DNA of 64,000 nt. Origin: JAJFUV01 sp964384215 (GTDB taxonomy: Bacteria > Acidobacteriota > Terriglobia > Bryobacterales > Bryobacteraceae). The DNA lies in the NCBI GenBank assembly GCA_964384215.1, contig CAYLLB010000012.1:1-64000 (forward strand), given 5' to 3'. The notes under the pieces are model-generated. The model was not told the DNA's origin, did no database searches, and worked only from the letters and a program-made list of their open reading frames with translations. Of the stretch, positions 36,540 through 45,512 are shown piece after piece. The first letter of the stretch is position 1, and every line of letters starts with the position of its first letter. The translations under genes and the position numbers were made by a program.

Positions 36540-37154
36540 CTATACCCAGACCTTGTCGAGCGGCACGCCGCGCTTGCAGAGGTCGCAGTTGGCGGCGTCC
36601 GTGTAATACATGGCGTCGAGCTTCGCCAGGTAGTAGAAGGGCAGGTTGCCGAATCCCGGCGTCTTGGGCGTGGGCTGGTAGATGACCACGGCCAGCGCCA
36701 CTACCTCGGCGCCGTTTGCCTCGACCAGTTTCTTGAGTTCGGTGAGCTTCTTGCCGGTGCGGAGAATGTCGTCCACCAGAAGGACCTTCTCGCCAGGCTT
36801 CTGTTGAAGATACTGGCGGAAGCGCATGGGTTGGTCCAGTTCCTCGCGTTCGGCCCAGTAAACCTGCGGGGCGCGGAGGGCTTCGGTGACGCCGTAGGCG
36901 ACCGGCAAACCGCCGGTGGCCGGCGCGACGACGCTCAGCTCAGGGATCATGGCGCGCAGTTCCGCGTTGGCCCGCAGCAACCGGCTCAAGCCCACGCTGA
37001 GGGTCTTGGCGTGCTGATAGTACCGCATGGCCAGCGCAACCTGAAGATATTCGTTTGAGTGCAGCCCGTTGGAATATTCAAAGTGTCCCTCGCGCAAAGC
37101 GCCGGTTTCGCGCAACAGCGCAACAACCTCATCATGAGTAGGTACCAGATTCAT
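36540..37154 (-). CDS. pyrE: Orotate phosphoribosyltransferase-like protein
   Basis: A 204-residue type I phosphoribosyltransferase. VLLVDDILRTGKKL is the PRPP-binding loop, and FEYSNGLHSNEYLQ and VVAPATGGLPVAYG line the active site. PyrE converts orotate and PRPP to OMP, but relatives act on other bases. The C-terminal ANCDLCKRGVPL includes two cysteines that could bind metal. It lies 3 bases after the sugar transferase gene and shares its transcript; no other pyrimidine gene is nearby. Confidence 0.7.
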   Translation of the reverse strand: MNLVPTHDEVVALLRETGALREGHFEYSNGLHSNEYLQVALAMRYYQHAKTLSVGLSRLLRANAELRAMIPELSVVAPATGGLPVAYGVTEALRAPQVYWAEREELDQPMRFRQYLQQKPGEKVLLVDDILRTGKKLTELKKLVEANGAEVVALAVVIYQPTPKTPGFGNLPFYYLAKLDAMYYTDAANCDLCKRGVPLDKVWV

Positions 37155-37157
37155 TGC

Positions 37158-38573
37158 TTAATGAGCTCCTTTCCCAGTGAGGACATGTGGCACAGTACGG
37201 AGCAGGATCTTCCAATCCAGCGCGAGCGACCAATTGTCGATGTACTCCATGTCCAGCTTCATCCACGTTTCAAAGTCGAGCGAATCGCGGCCGGCCAAAG
37301 CCCACAGGCAGGTTAGCCCGGGTCTCATGCGCAGCCGCCGACGCTGCCACCGCTTATATTGTTCCACTTCTTCGGGAACGGCGGGGCGAGGTCCCACCAG
37401 GCTCATGTCGCCCTTCAAGACATTCCAAAGCTGCGGCCATTCGTCGATGGAGAACTTGCGCAGCCAGCGCCCGAGCGTCGTCAGCCGCGGGTCGTCGGGG
37501 ATCTTGAAGGCGGTTTCACGCTGGCTAAGATGTTCCAGCGAGGCTTTCAGCGCTTCGGCGTTCCGGCACATGGACCGGAACTTGTAAAGAGTGAACCGCC
37601 GGCCGTTCAATCCGCAGCGGACCTGCCGGAAGATTGCCGGTCCCGGCGAGGTGAGCCGCACCAGCGCCGCCACCAGGACGAACAGGGGCGCCAGAACCAG
37701 CAGAGCCGCGGCGGAAAGCACGACGTCCGTCGCGCGCTTGATCATCAGGAGAATCTCGTCGTGCGGCGTCGCCGAGAAGGTGAGCATCGGGTAACTGGCG
37801 ACGCGCTCGAGATAAATCTTGCTGTTGACGTGCGGGAAGAAGTCCAGCAAGATGCGCGTGCGCACGCCCTCTTCGTCGCATAGCAGCAGCGCATCCTCGA
37901 TGGCGGGGAGCTTCTCTCCGTCCACGGCGACCAGGACTTCGTCGATCACGCGGGTGCGCAGAAGTTCCGGCAGTTGATCGAGTGGGTGAACGCGATGCTC
38001 GGCAGCCAGTTGGAGCGTGCCCGCCTTGGCCTCGGAATCTTCGGAGAGGAAGCCAGCCAGCCGGGCTCCGAGTGCGGCCGATCTTTCGATGGTCTCGCCC
38101 AAACGCCGCGCCCTTTCTCCGGTGCCGATCACCATGAGGTGCTGCGGCTCCACGAGGTTGGCGCGCAAGGCGACAAACAGGCGCATGGCGATCACGCGGA
38201 ACGAGGCGATGAGCAGCCATGCATAGCACGCAAACAACGTCATGAAGACGCGGCTCAAGTCCAGACGCAGCAAATATTGGTAGAGGACCACCGCGACTCC
38301 ACCGGCGAGAGCCTGGCGGAAGCTGTCGGCCACAATCACGAACGGGCGCGCGGATTCCAGCCGGTCATAGACTCCGAACCACCGTCCCACCAGCACCCAC
38401 ACGGGCACGATGAAGCCGAGCAGCAGGACCTTGGTGGGGGTCAGCAAGTAGAAGATGTGCTCGAAGGCAAGGCCCAGGCGGGTGTGATAAGCGGCGCCGA
38501 ACGCGCCCAGTAGAAGCAACACGTCGGCGAGGCCGAACAGGAATCGCAACTTGCGCCGCCGTCTGCTGTACAC
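37158..38573 (-). CDS. Undecaprenyl-phosphate sugar phosphotransferase (WcaJ-type)
   Basis: A 471-residue initiating transferase for exopolysaccharide or capsule. Four N-terminal helices (about 10-125) and a Rossmann-like middle (VIGTGERARRLGE) precede a membrane-associated catalytic domain: RATDVVLSAAALLVLAP, LYKFRSM, KFSIDEWPQLWNVLKGDMSLVGPRP and RPGLTCLW. The enzyme moves a sugar phosphate from a UDP-sugar to undecaprenyl phosphate. No other polysaccharide genes adjoin it. It is divergent from maeB. Confidence 0.92.
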   Translation of the reverse strand: MYSRRRRKLRFLFGLADVLLLLGAFGAAYHTRLGLAFEHIFYLLTPTKVLLLGFIVPVWVLVGRWFGVYDRLESARPFVIVADSFRQALAGGVAVVLYQYLLRLDLSRVFMTLFACYAWLLIASFRVIAMRLFVALRANLVEPQHLMVIGTGERARRLGETIERSAALGARLAGFLSEDSEAKAGTLQLAAEHRVHPLDQLPELLRTRVIDEVLVAVDGEKLPAIEDALLLCDEEGVRTRILLDFFPHVNSKIYLERVASYPMLTFSATPHDEILLMIKRATDVVLSAAALLVLAPLFVLVAALVRLTSPGPAIFRQVRCGLNGRRFTLYKFRSMCRNAEALKASLEHLSQRETAFKIPDDPRLTTLGRWLRKFSIDEWPQLWNVLKGDMSLVGPRPAVPEEVEQYKRWQRRRLRMRPGLTCLWALAGRDSLDFETWMKLDMEYIDNWSLALDWKILLRTVPHVLTGKGAH

Positions 38574-38654
38574 GTCCGGGAATCAGGATAGCACGCCGGG
38601 TGCGCGGGAGAGTCGGAAGGTGTATATATAACTGTCGGAAAGGAGACGCCTCTG

Positions 38655-40928
38655 ATGGTGATCCGCAGAGAAGACGTTCTGGAGTATCACGCAACTCCCG
38701 CCCCCGGCAAGGTCTCCACCGTCCCCACGAAGCCCTGCCGCACACAGCGGGATTTGAGCCTGGCGTATACTCCCGGCGTCGCAGTGCCTTGTCTCGAGAT
38801 CCAGCGGGATCCGAGCCTGGCTTATAAGTACACCTCGAAGGGCAACCTGGTAGCGGTGGTAAGCAATGGGACCGCTGTGCTCGGCCTCGGCAACATCGGC
38901 GCCCTGGCCGGGAAGCCGGTCATGGAGGGCAAGGGCGTTCTGTTCAAACGCTTCGCCGACATTGACGTTTTCGATATTGAACTGGCCACGGAGGATCCGG
39001 ACGAAGTCGTGCGGGCGTGCCAGTTGCTCGAGCCGACCTTCGGCGGCATCAACCTGGAGGACATCAAGGCGCCCGAGTGCTTCTACATCGAGGAGCAGCT
39101 GCACAAGACCATGCGCATCCCGTTCATACACGACGACCAGCACGGCACGGCCATCATCACCGGGGCCGCGCTGATCAACGGCCTCGAATTAGTGAACAAG
39201 ACCATCGACAAGGCTCGCATCGTCTTTTCCGGCGCCGGCGCCGCCGCCCTGGCCACGGCCTCGCATTACTTGAAGCTGGGCGCCCGCCGGGAAAACATCA
39301 TCATGTACGACATCCATGGCATCGTGTACCGGGGGCGGACCGAGGGGATGAACCCTTACATGGAGCGGTTCGCCTCCGAGACCAGCGTGCGCACGCTCGC
39401 GGAGGCCTTGCGAGGCGCCGACGTGTTCGTCGGTCTTTCGGCCGGCAATGTCGTCACGCCCGAAATGTTGCGCGGCATGGCGGACCACCCCATCATCTTC
39501 GCCATGGCGAATCCGGACCCGGAGATCCCTTATGAGCAGGCGGTGGAAGCGCGGCCGGACGCCATCGTGGCCACGGGGCGTTCGGATTTCCCCAACCAGG
39601 TGAACAACGTCCTGGGCTTTCCGTTCATTTTCCGGGGCGCGCTCGACGTGCGTGCGACGGCCATCAACGACGAGATGAAGCTGGCCGCCACGCACGCTCT
39701 GGCCCGCCTGGCCAAGGAAGACGTGCCGGATTCCGTGCGCCGCGCTTACGGCGTCAACCACATGGAATTCGGCCCGCGCTACATTCTTCCCAAGCCATTC
39801 GATCCGCGCGTCCTGATCAACGAAGCCGCCGCCGTCGCGAAAGCGGCCATGGACAGCGGGGTCGCGCAGGTGCCAGTCGACATCGAGGAGTACAAGGATC
39901 AGTTGGACCGGCGCTTGGGCAAAGCGCACGAGATCACGCGCGTGATGATCCACAAGGCCCAGCGCGCGCCCATGCGCGTGGTCTTCCCCGAGGGCGAGCA
40001 CGAGAAGATCCTGCGGGCCTGCCAGATCCTGCTGGACGAAGGCATCGCAAGGCCCATCCTGCTCGGGGAAGAAGCGAAGATACGGCAACGCGCAGCCGAA
40101 CTACACCTGCACCTGGAAGCCGCGACGATCGTCGACCCCAGCCGGTCTCCCTACCTGCCGCTTTACTGCGAGGAGTGGTACAAACTTCGACACCGTAAAG
40201 GGGTGACACGGAACGAAGCGGAGGAGATGATCCTGAACCACAACGTTTTCGGTTCGATGATGGTTCGCATGGGCGACGCCGACGCGCTGATCGGCGGCTT
40301 GACCGAACACTATCCCGACACCATACGGCCGGCGCTGCAAGTGCTGAGCGTGCGTCCCGGCCTGCACAAGGTTGCGGGCCTTTATGTGCTCATCACCGCC
40401 AAGGGGCAGATCTACTTCCTGGCCGACACCACGGTGAACATTGAACCCACGGTAGAGGATCTGGCCGAAATCGCCATCGAGACCGCCGAGGTCGCGCGCC
40501 GCTTTGACGTGGAACCGCGCATCGCGATGCTGTCGTTCTCCAATTTCGGCAGCACGCGTCATCCGCTGGCCGAGAAAATGCAGCGGGCGACAGAGCTGGT
40601 CCGCCAGCTCCGGCCGGATCTCATCGTTGACGGCGAGATGCAGGCCGATACGGCCGTGACGCCCGAAATCATCGAAGAAACCTATCCTTTCTCGCGCCTC
40701 AAAGGCGGCGCCAACGTGCTCATCTTCCCGAACCTCGAAGCCGGCAACGTGGCCTACAAGCTGCTCATGCGCATTGGAGGCGCCGAAGCCATCGGCCCCA
40801 TCCTGATGGGCCTATCCAAGACTGTGCACGTGCTGCAGCGCGGCGCGGAGGTGAACGAGATCGTCAACATGGCGGCGATCGCGGTGGTGGACGCGCAGGA
40901 AGAGAGGCTCAGGCAAATCCGAGGGTAG
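38655..40928 (+). CDS. maeB: NADP-dependent malic enzyme fused to a phosphotransacetylase-like domain (MaeB)
   Basis: A 757-residue protein. Residues 1-430 are malic enzyme (SLAYTPGVAVPC, IPFIHDDQHGTA, FSGAGAAALATA), converting malate to pyruvate with NADP. Residues about 430-757 are a Pta-type domain (VVFPEGEHEKIL, FLADTTVNIEPT), which usually regulates the enzyme and lacks transferase activity. AAAGGAG precedes the ATG. A TATATA lies 30 bases upstream. The 3' end overlaps the convergent hypothetical gene by 20 bases. Confidence 0.94.
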   Translation: MVIRREDVLEYHATPAPGKVSTVPTKPCRTQRDLSLAYTPGVAVPCLEIQRDPSLAYKYTSKGNLVAVVSNGTAVLGLGNIGALAGKPVMEGKGVLFKRFADIDVFDIELATEDPDEVVRACQLLEPTFGGINLEDIKAPECFYIEEQLHKTMRIPFIHDDQHGTAIITGAALINGLELVNKTIDKARIVFSGAGAAALATASHYLKLGARRENIIMYDIHGIVYRGRTEGMNPYMERFASETSVRTLAEALRGADVFVGLSAGNVVTPEMLRGMADHPIIFAMANPDPEIPYEQAVEARPDAIVATGRSDFPNQVNNVLGFPFIFRGALDVRATAINDEMKLAATHALARLAKEDVPDSVRRAYGVNHMEFGPRYILPKPFDPRVLINEAAAVAKAAMDSGVAQVPVDIEEYKDQLDRRLGKAHEITRVMIHKAQRAPMRVVFPEGEHEKILRACQILLDEGIARPILLGEEAKIRQRAAELHLHLEAATIVDPSRSPYLPLYCEEWYKLRHRKGVTRNEAEEMILNHNVFGSMMVRMGDADALIGGLTEHYPDTIRPALQVLSVRPGLHKVAGLYVLITAKGQIYFLADTTVNIEPTVEDLAEIAIETAEVARRFDVEPRIAMLSFSNFGSTRHPLAEKMQRATELVRQLRPDLIVDGEMQADTAVTPEIIEETYPFSRLKGGANVLIFPNLEAGNVAYKLLMRIGGAEAIGPILMGLSKTVHVLQRGAEVNEIVNMAAIAVVDAQEERLRQIRG

Positions 40929-41322
40929 CCAGAATGGCGGCGGCATCGGCGGGGCGCACGATCACGTGGTCGCGCATGTCCGCCGGGGCGGATCTTTCAT
41001 CGAAAGCTTGGAATAGCGCCATTTTGGCCACGGCGTAGTGCTCGTTGGCGGCCAGCTTGCGGCCCCAGACGGTTTCACTAGGCTCGAGCGACGGCATGGG
41101 CAGGATTACCGTGACGTGTAATCCGGTTTCGGGCCCAGCCGATACTTCGAAGACGAATTCGATGGCTTCGGCGCCGTGGTAACGGATCTCGCGGCGTCCG
41201 AGGAAGAAGTATTCGTAGACATAGCCGCTCTGGGCCGCATACCTCTTCACCCGCCGCAGGGTCAGGCCGCCGTGAAGCGGGACTTCCCTCCTGGCCCGCC
41301 ACCTCGCCAGCCAGCCGAACAT
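40909..41322 (-). CDS. Conserved hypothetical protein
   Basis: A 137-residue protein with an Arg/Trp-rich N-terminus (MFGWLARWRARRE), then VKRYAAQSGYVYEYFF and IEFVFEVSAGPETG, and a helical C-terminus. I start at the ATG at 41322 with GATGGG nearby; a longer frame upstream would cover the divergent promoter. No membrane segment is seen. I do not recognise its function. The end overlaps maeB. Confidence 0.6.
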   Translation of the reverse strand: MFGWLARWRARREVPLHGGLTLRRVKRYAAQSGYVYEYFFLGRREIRYHGAEAIEFVFEVSAGPETGLHVTVILPMPSLEPSETVWGRKLAANEHYAVAKMALFQAFDERSAPADMRDHVIVRPADAAAILATLGFA

Positions 41323-41380
41323 ACGCCCATCATAACAACGGCGCGCGGAGGGACGCGTTACAATCACAGCACGGAACGCC

Positions 41381-42244
41381 ATGACATTCGCTGGAGCATT
41401 GTTCGCATGCTCGCTGGGTGCCGCCATGCTCGCGGCCCAGGATCAGCCCACGTCGCCGGTGATCGAGAACAAGGGTCAACCGATGCGCATCGAATCTCGT
41501 TGCACCGAAGAGGACGTCGCGCACTTCGGCCTCACCTGCGACGCCGGCGACCCGTGTCACGTTTTCCTTGAGCTATCGTCGGTCGAAAAGGCGGGGAATC
41601 GCATCTTCCTGACCGGGAACTTTCACACGTCCTCGACGACGCTGGCATCGTTGCTGCTGGTCTCCGAAGACGGCGGCCGGAGCTGGCGTGAACCGTACGA
41701 GCGCATACGCGGCGCGGCGCTCGACCTGATTCAATTCCTTGATCTCGAATACGGCTGGGTCAGCGGATATACCTTGAGTCCCCTGCCACGCGACCCGTTT
41801 CTGCTGGCAACCGGCGACGGCGGAAAGAACTGGCGGCGGCTGCCGGTTTCCAGCGAAGCCAAGGTGGGAGCAATCGCTCAATTCCGGTTCACTTCGCGCG
41901 CCAGCGGCATCTTGCTGGTGGACCGTACGCAGGTGGGCGAAAGCGGCATACGCTACGAATTGTACGAGACCATGACCGGAGGAGACAATTGGACCCTGCG
42001 GCAGGCGAGCGCGAAACCCATTCAGGACCGCAAGGCGTTTCCCGAATCACACGAAACCGGGTGGCGTCTCCGCGCCGACACGGCTTCGCGCAGCTATCGA
42101 TTGGAGCATCGTGAGGGAGAGAATTGGACAGGCGTGGCGAGTTTCCTCATCGCCGCGGGAGAGTGCCGCGTGAAGGAGCAGTCATCGCCTGAACCGGCGC
42201 CACCGGACGCGAGCGCGCAGAATCCCCGGCAGCCGATCAGGTAA
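41381..42244 (+). CDS. Exported BNR/Ycf48-like beta-propeller fragment protein
   Basis: A 287-residue protein with a signal peptide (about 1-19, ending MLAAQ). Asp-box patterns LLVSEDGGRSW and LLATGDGGKNW, plus MTGGDNW, suggest a small sialidase-type propeller, with too few blades for a full one. A C-terminal Pro/Ala-rich tail follows. It should be periplasmic; I infer no activity. It lies 24 bases upstream of the paired membrane proteins. Confidence 0.65.
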   Translation: MTFAGALFACSLGAAMLAAQDQPTSPVIENKGQPMRIESRCTEEDVAHFGLTCDAGDPCHVFLELSSVEKAGNRIFLTGNFHTSSTTLASLLLVSEDGGRSWREPYERIRGAALDLIQFLDLEYGWVSGYTLSPLPRDPFLLATGDGGKNWRRLPVSSEAKVGAIAQFRFTSRASGILLVDRTQVGESGIRYELYETMTGGDNWTLRQASAKPIQDRKAFPESHETGWRLRADTASRSYRLEHREGENWTGVASFLIAAGECRVKEQSSPEPAPPDASAQNPRQPIR

Positions 42245-42268
42245 GATGGTGTTTCACTCCGACATCCC

Positions 42269-42670
42269 TTGAACACGACACACACACAATCCTCCGCAGC
42301 TGAAAGCCGCATTAGCGCTCGTCGCGCGGTGTTACTCGTCTTTTGCTGCACTCTGCTGGGCGCCGGGGCACAGGTGCTGATCAAGATCGGGGCCAACGCG
42401 CTCCCGAATCCGAGCGTAAGACAGATGATTACCAGTCCGTGGCTGCTCTCCGGCTATAGCCTCTACGGCCTGAGCACCGTGCTGCTGGTGCTCGCGTTGA
42501 AGCACGGGCAGCTTTCGTTGCTTTACCCGGTGATCTCCCTCACTTACGTGTGGGTCACGATCCTATCGGTGACGGTGTTCGGCGAGGAACTGAATGTCTA
42601 CAAGCTGGGCGGCATCCTGTTGATCGTTGTGGGCGTGGGTGTGTTGGGACTCAACGGGAGAAAATCGTGA
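42269..42670 (+). CDS. Small EamA/ArnE-like membrane protein, subunit 1
   Basis: A 133-residue protein with four helices and a TTG start. It has the half-EamA layout (AQVLIKIGANAL; LSLLYPVISLTYVWVTI; LGGILLIVVGVGVLG). The membrane-embedded glutamate of EmrE-type drug pumps is absent from the first helix, so it is closer to ArnE/F-type flippases for polyprenyl-linked sugars or lipids. Its stop overlaps the next gene in GTGA, so the two are translationally coupled. The Shine-Dalgarno is weak, so the start is less certain. Confidence 0.7.
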   Translation: MNTTHTQSSAAESRISARRAVLLVFCCTLLGAGAQVLIKIGANALPNPSVRQMITSPWLLSGYSLYGLSTVLLVLALKHGQLSLLYPVISLTYVWVTILSVTVFGEELNVYKLGGILLIVVGVGVLGLNGRKS

Positions 42671-43020
42671 AGACGCCTGTATCGAGCATGCTGCTGATGC
42701 TGGTGGCGTCGCTGTTCGGCTCGTTCGGCGCGGCGTGCCTGAAATCCGGCGCCGAGCGGCTGCAATTCAACCTGATTGCGCTCATTAAGAACTACTACCT
42801 GGCGGCGGGGGTGGGACTTTTCCTTCTATCCAGTTATTTCTTCGTCCTCGGCCTGCGACAGGGCGAATTGAGCGTGCTTTACCCCATGGTTTCGCTCGGT
42901 TATATCTGGACCCTCTTCCTGAGCCGCATCTTCTTCGGCGAACCCTTCACGAGGACAAAGATCCTGGGCCTCGCACTCGTGCTTGGCGGCATCGTATTGC
43001 TGGGCGCCGGCAACCGGTAA
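42667..43020 (+). CDS. Small EamA/ArnF-like membrane protein, subunit 2
   Basis: A 117-residue, four-helix protein starting at the GTG within GTGA. It shares with its partner the LSVLYPMVSLGYIWTLFLSR segment and a C-terminal glycine-rich helix (LALVLGGIVLLGAG). Two such half-proteins normally form a heterodimeric EamA-like flippase. What it flips is unknown. Confidence 0.7.
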   Translation: MKTPVSSMLLMLVASLFGSFGAACLKSGAERLQFNLIALIKNYYLAAGVGLFLLSSYFFVLGLRQGELSVLYPMVSLGYIWTLFLSRIFFGEPFTRTKILGLALVLGGIVLLGAGNR

Positions 43021-43022
43021 GC

Positions 43023-43042
43023 GCGGCCGCATTCGTGGCCGC
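43023..43042 (+). terminator. Possible hairpin after the paired membrane genes
   Basis: GCGGCC and GGCCGC form a 6-bp stem with an 8-base loop, followed by a short T-containing tract. Weak, because there is no long U run. Confidence 0.3.
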
Positions 43043-43055
43043 CGCCAGTATTTCC

Positions 43056-43084
43056 TTGACTAAACGGCCAACCCGGAGTGTAAT
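43056..43084 (+). promoter_or_regulatory. Sigma-70 promoter TTGACT-N17-TGTAAT for the NmrA-like gene
   Basis: -35 TTGACT (43056-43061) and -10 TGTAAT (43079-43084) are spaced 17 bases, about 120 bases before the NmrA-like start. Each hexamer has one mismatch to consensus. Confidence 0.65.
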
Positions 43085-43206
43085 CGAAGCATAGCTGCCG
43101 CGGCCCGTTGCAACCGATCAAGCGGCGGCGCTACATCTGGGCGGTGAAGTACGGCCTGAGGAGCCGATTCCCCGGTATCGTTCGTGTTTACGTCAGAGGA
43201 GGATGC

Positions 43207-44175
43207 ATGTCTGCAAAGAGAATCATTGCAGTGGTTGGCGCGACAGGCGCGCAGGGAGGCGGTCTGGCCCGCGCTATCCTGAAGGACGCCGATGGCGGCT
43301 TCGCAGTACGCGCCTTAACCAGGGACGTGGATTCGGCCAAAGCTCGCGAGTTGGCGGACCTCGGCGCCGAAGTGGTTGAAGCAAACCTCGACAATGTGGA
43401 GAGCGTCAAGCGGGCATTTCAAGGCGCCTACGGCGCTTTCTGCGTCACTTTCTTCTGGGCGCACTTTAGCCCGGAGCGCGAGTTGGCGCAGGCGGCTGCC
43501 ATGGCTTACGCCGCACGTCACGAGGGCGTCGAGCACGTTATCTGGAGCACCCTCGAAGACACGCGCAAATGGGTGCCGCTCAACGATAACCGCATGCCCA
43601 CGCTCATGGGCAAGTACAAGGTCCCCCACTTCGACGCCAAAGGCGAGGCGAATCACGTCTTCAGCGATCTGGGCCTGCCGGTGACGTTTCTGCTGACGAG
43701 CTTCTACTGGGACAACTTCATCCATTTCGGTATGGGACCGAAGCGCTCGGCCGATGGAACGCTGTCGCTAACCTTGCCCATGGGGGACCGAAAGTTGCCC
43801 GGCATCGCCGCGGAGGATATAGGCAAGTGCGTCTACGGTGTTTTCAAGCGCGGCCGGGAATTCATCAAGAAGACCATCGGCATCGCTTCCGAACACCTGA
43901 CCGGTGCGGAGATGGCGGCCTGCCTCACGCGCGGCCTTGGCCAGCCGGTGCGGTATGACGCGATCACGCCGGAAGAATACCGGGCCTTGGGGTTTGCCGG
44001 CGCCCAGGACCTGGGCAACATGTTCCAGTTCAAACACGATTTCGAGAAGGATTTCTGCGGAGCGCGCAGCCCGGAATTTTCCCGCGGTCTCAACCCGTCC
44101 ATCGAGAGCTTCGATGCCTGGGTTGCCCGCAACCGGGAGCCCCTCCTGAACGAGCGGTCCGCCGCGGCGGCTTGA
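43207..44175 (+). CDS. NmrA-like NAD(P)-binding protein
   Basis: A 322-residue atypical short-chain dehydrogenase-fold protein. GATGAQGGGLAR is the dinucleotide loop, and the rest resembles NmrA/HSCARG proteins that sense NAD(P) redox state or act as oxidoreductases. It starts at ATG 43207, after GAGGAGG. It is transcribed alone from a good promoter. Confidence 0.85.
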   Translation: MSAKRIIAVVGATGAQGGGLARAILKDADGGFAVRALTRDVDSAKARELADLGAEVVEANLDNVESVKRAFQGAYGAFCVTFFWAHFSPERELAQAAAMAYAARHEGVEHVIWSTLEDTRKWVPLNDNRMPTLMGKYKVPHFDAKGEANHVFSDLGLPVTFLLTSFYWDNFIHFGMGPKRSADGTLSLTLPMGDRKLPGIAAEDIGKCVYGVFKRGREFIKKTIGIASEHLTGAEMAACLTRGLGQPVRYDAITPEEYRALGFAGAQDLGNMFQFKHDFEKDFCGARSPEFSRGLNPSIESFDAWVARNREPLLNERSAAAA

Positions 44176-44188
44176 ACGGCAGCGCCGC

Positions 44189-45451
44189 TCACACCACTTC
44201 GGTGGCGCCCTGAATCACGTCCTTAATGCTGGCTATGCCCACGCCGGGGCCAGTGGGCACGGACATTTTGCCGTCTCTGACTGTCAAGGGCGGATCGAAC
44301 CACGCGCCGTACTTCTCAGTGCCGAGCTTGTATTCCTGGTAGCGGCCCGGGTCGCGCACCACCGAAGCGAAGTGCAGCATGTAGACGAAACCGAAGCCGC
44401 CCGAGATGTGGACGGTGGTGGGCATGCCCGCCGCGTCCGCCATGCGCGCCACCCGCATGGAGCGAATCATGCCGCCGTAATAGTGCAGATCCGGCTGGAC
44501 GATATCCACTCCGCGGTTTGCGATCATCCACCGGAAGCGCCAGTCGCTGTACTCCTGCTCACCGCCGGCCACCGGAATGGTCAGAGCGTCGGCCACCGCT
44601 TTGGTCTGCTCCAGGTGATCGAACTCGCAGGGTTCTTCGAAGTACACGGCCTTGATTTCCTCGAGCATCCGGCCCACTTCGATGGCCTTGGGAACATCGT
44701 AGGAGCTATTGGAGTCCGCGTGGATGTCCATGGCATCGCCGAAGGTCTTTCGCACCAGCGGGATCAGGGTTTCGGTGCGCCCCGGCATGGCGTCGGCGTT
44801 GCGGCTCATTCGCCCGCCGACGCGAAACTTCAGCGCCTTCGCATGTGACTGTTCCACGAGCTTTTTCAAGTGCTCGATCTCCTGCTCCGGCGTCGTGTCG
44901 CGGCGTCCGCTGGCCACGTAAAACGGGATTTCCGTGCGGAGAACGGGACCGAACAGCGCGCCCATCGGTTTGCGCAGGATGCGGCCCAGCATGTCCAGAA
45001 TGGCGAATTCCACCCACGCCTGCGGGCTCCACAAAGCCAGTCCGTACAGCTTGTAGTTGTCGTGCCAGCGGTAAAGTTCCCAGAGCAGATTCTCCAGGTT
45101 CCGGGCGTCCTTGCCGATGAAGAATGGAATCACAAGTTGATTGAGGATCGGCGTGAGGTACTCGGGCCGCGGAGGGTTCGGCAATGAGATTCCCTCGGCG
45201 CCGTCCTTCGAGCGCACGTGGACAAAATACTCCTTGTCCTTCTTGAGAAGCCGTATGGATTGGATCACGACAGGCGCCTTCAGCCCGTCCAGCATCAGAA
45301 CCGGCGCGGACCCGATCCGGCCCAGTTCCTCCACGCCGGGTGCCGCCGCCCGTGGCTCGCCGGGTTTTCGCTCCGGGCCGCAGGCCGCACTCAATACGGC
45401 AGCAGTTGCCGTTGCCGACCTGCCCAGAAATTTCCTGCGGTCAATTCCCAT
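44189..45451 (-). CDS. TAT-exported lipoprotein of the enolase superfamily (mandelate racemase/muconate lactonizing type)
   Basis: A 420-residue protein. RRKFLGRSATATAAVLSAAC combines a twin-arginine motif with a lipobox, so it should be a membrane-anchored TAT lipoprotein. The barrel has KALKFRVGGRM (catalytic Lys position), the metal ligands in DIHADSN, YFEEPCE and AGGEQEY, and HISGGFGF. Such enzymes dehydrate or racemise acid sugars. An exported version is unusual; the substrate is unknown. It follows the osmolyte operon after 61 bases. Confidence 0.8.
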   Translation of the reverse strand: MGIDRRKFLGRSATATAAVLSAACGPERKPGEPRAAAPGVEELGRIGSAPVLMLDGLKAPVVIQSIRLLKKDKEYFVHVRSKDGAEGISLPNPPRPEYLTPILNQLVIPFFIGKDARNLENLLWELYRWHDNYKLYGLALWSPQAWVEFAILDMLGRILRKPMGALFGPVLRTEIPFYVASGRRDTTPEQEIEHLKKLVEQSHAKALKFRVGGRMSRNADAMPGRTETLIPLVRKTFGDAMDIHADSNSSYDVPKAIEVGRMLEEIKAVYFEEPCEFDHLEQTKAVADALTIPVAGGEQEYSDWRFRWMIANRGVDIVQPDLHYYGGMIRSMRVARMADAAGMPTTVHISGGFGFVYMLHFASVVRDPGRYQEYKLGTEKYGAWFDPPLTVRDGKMSVPTGPGVGIASIKDVIQGATEVV

Positions 45452-45512
45452 ATGGATCGCCTCCCGCCAACCGCCGTCCAGCTTACACCGGCAATCGCGG
45501 GCGCCGTGGCCC

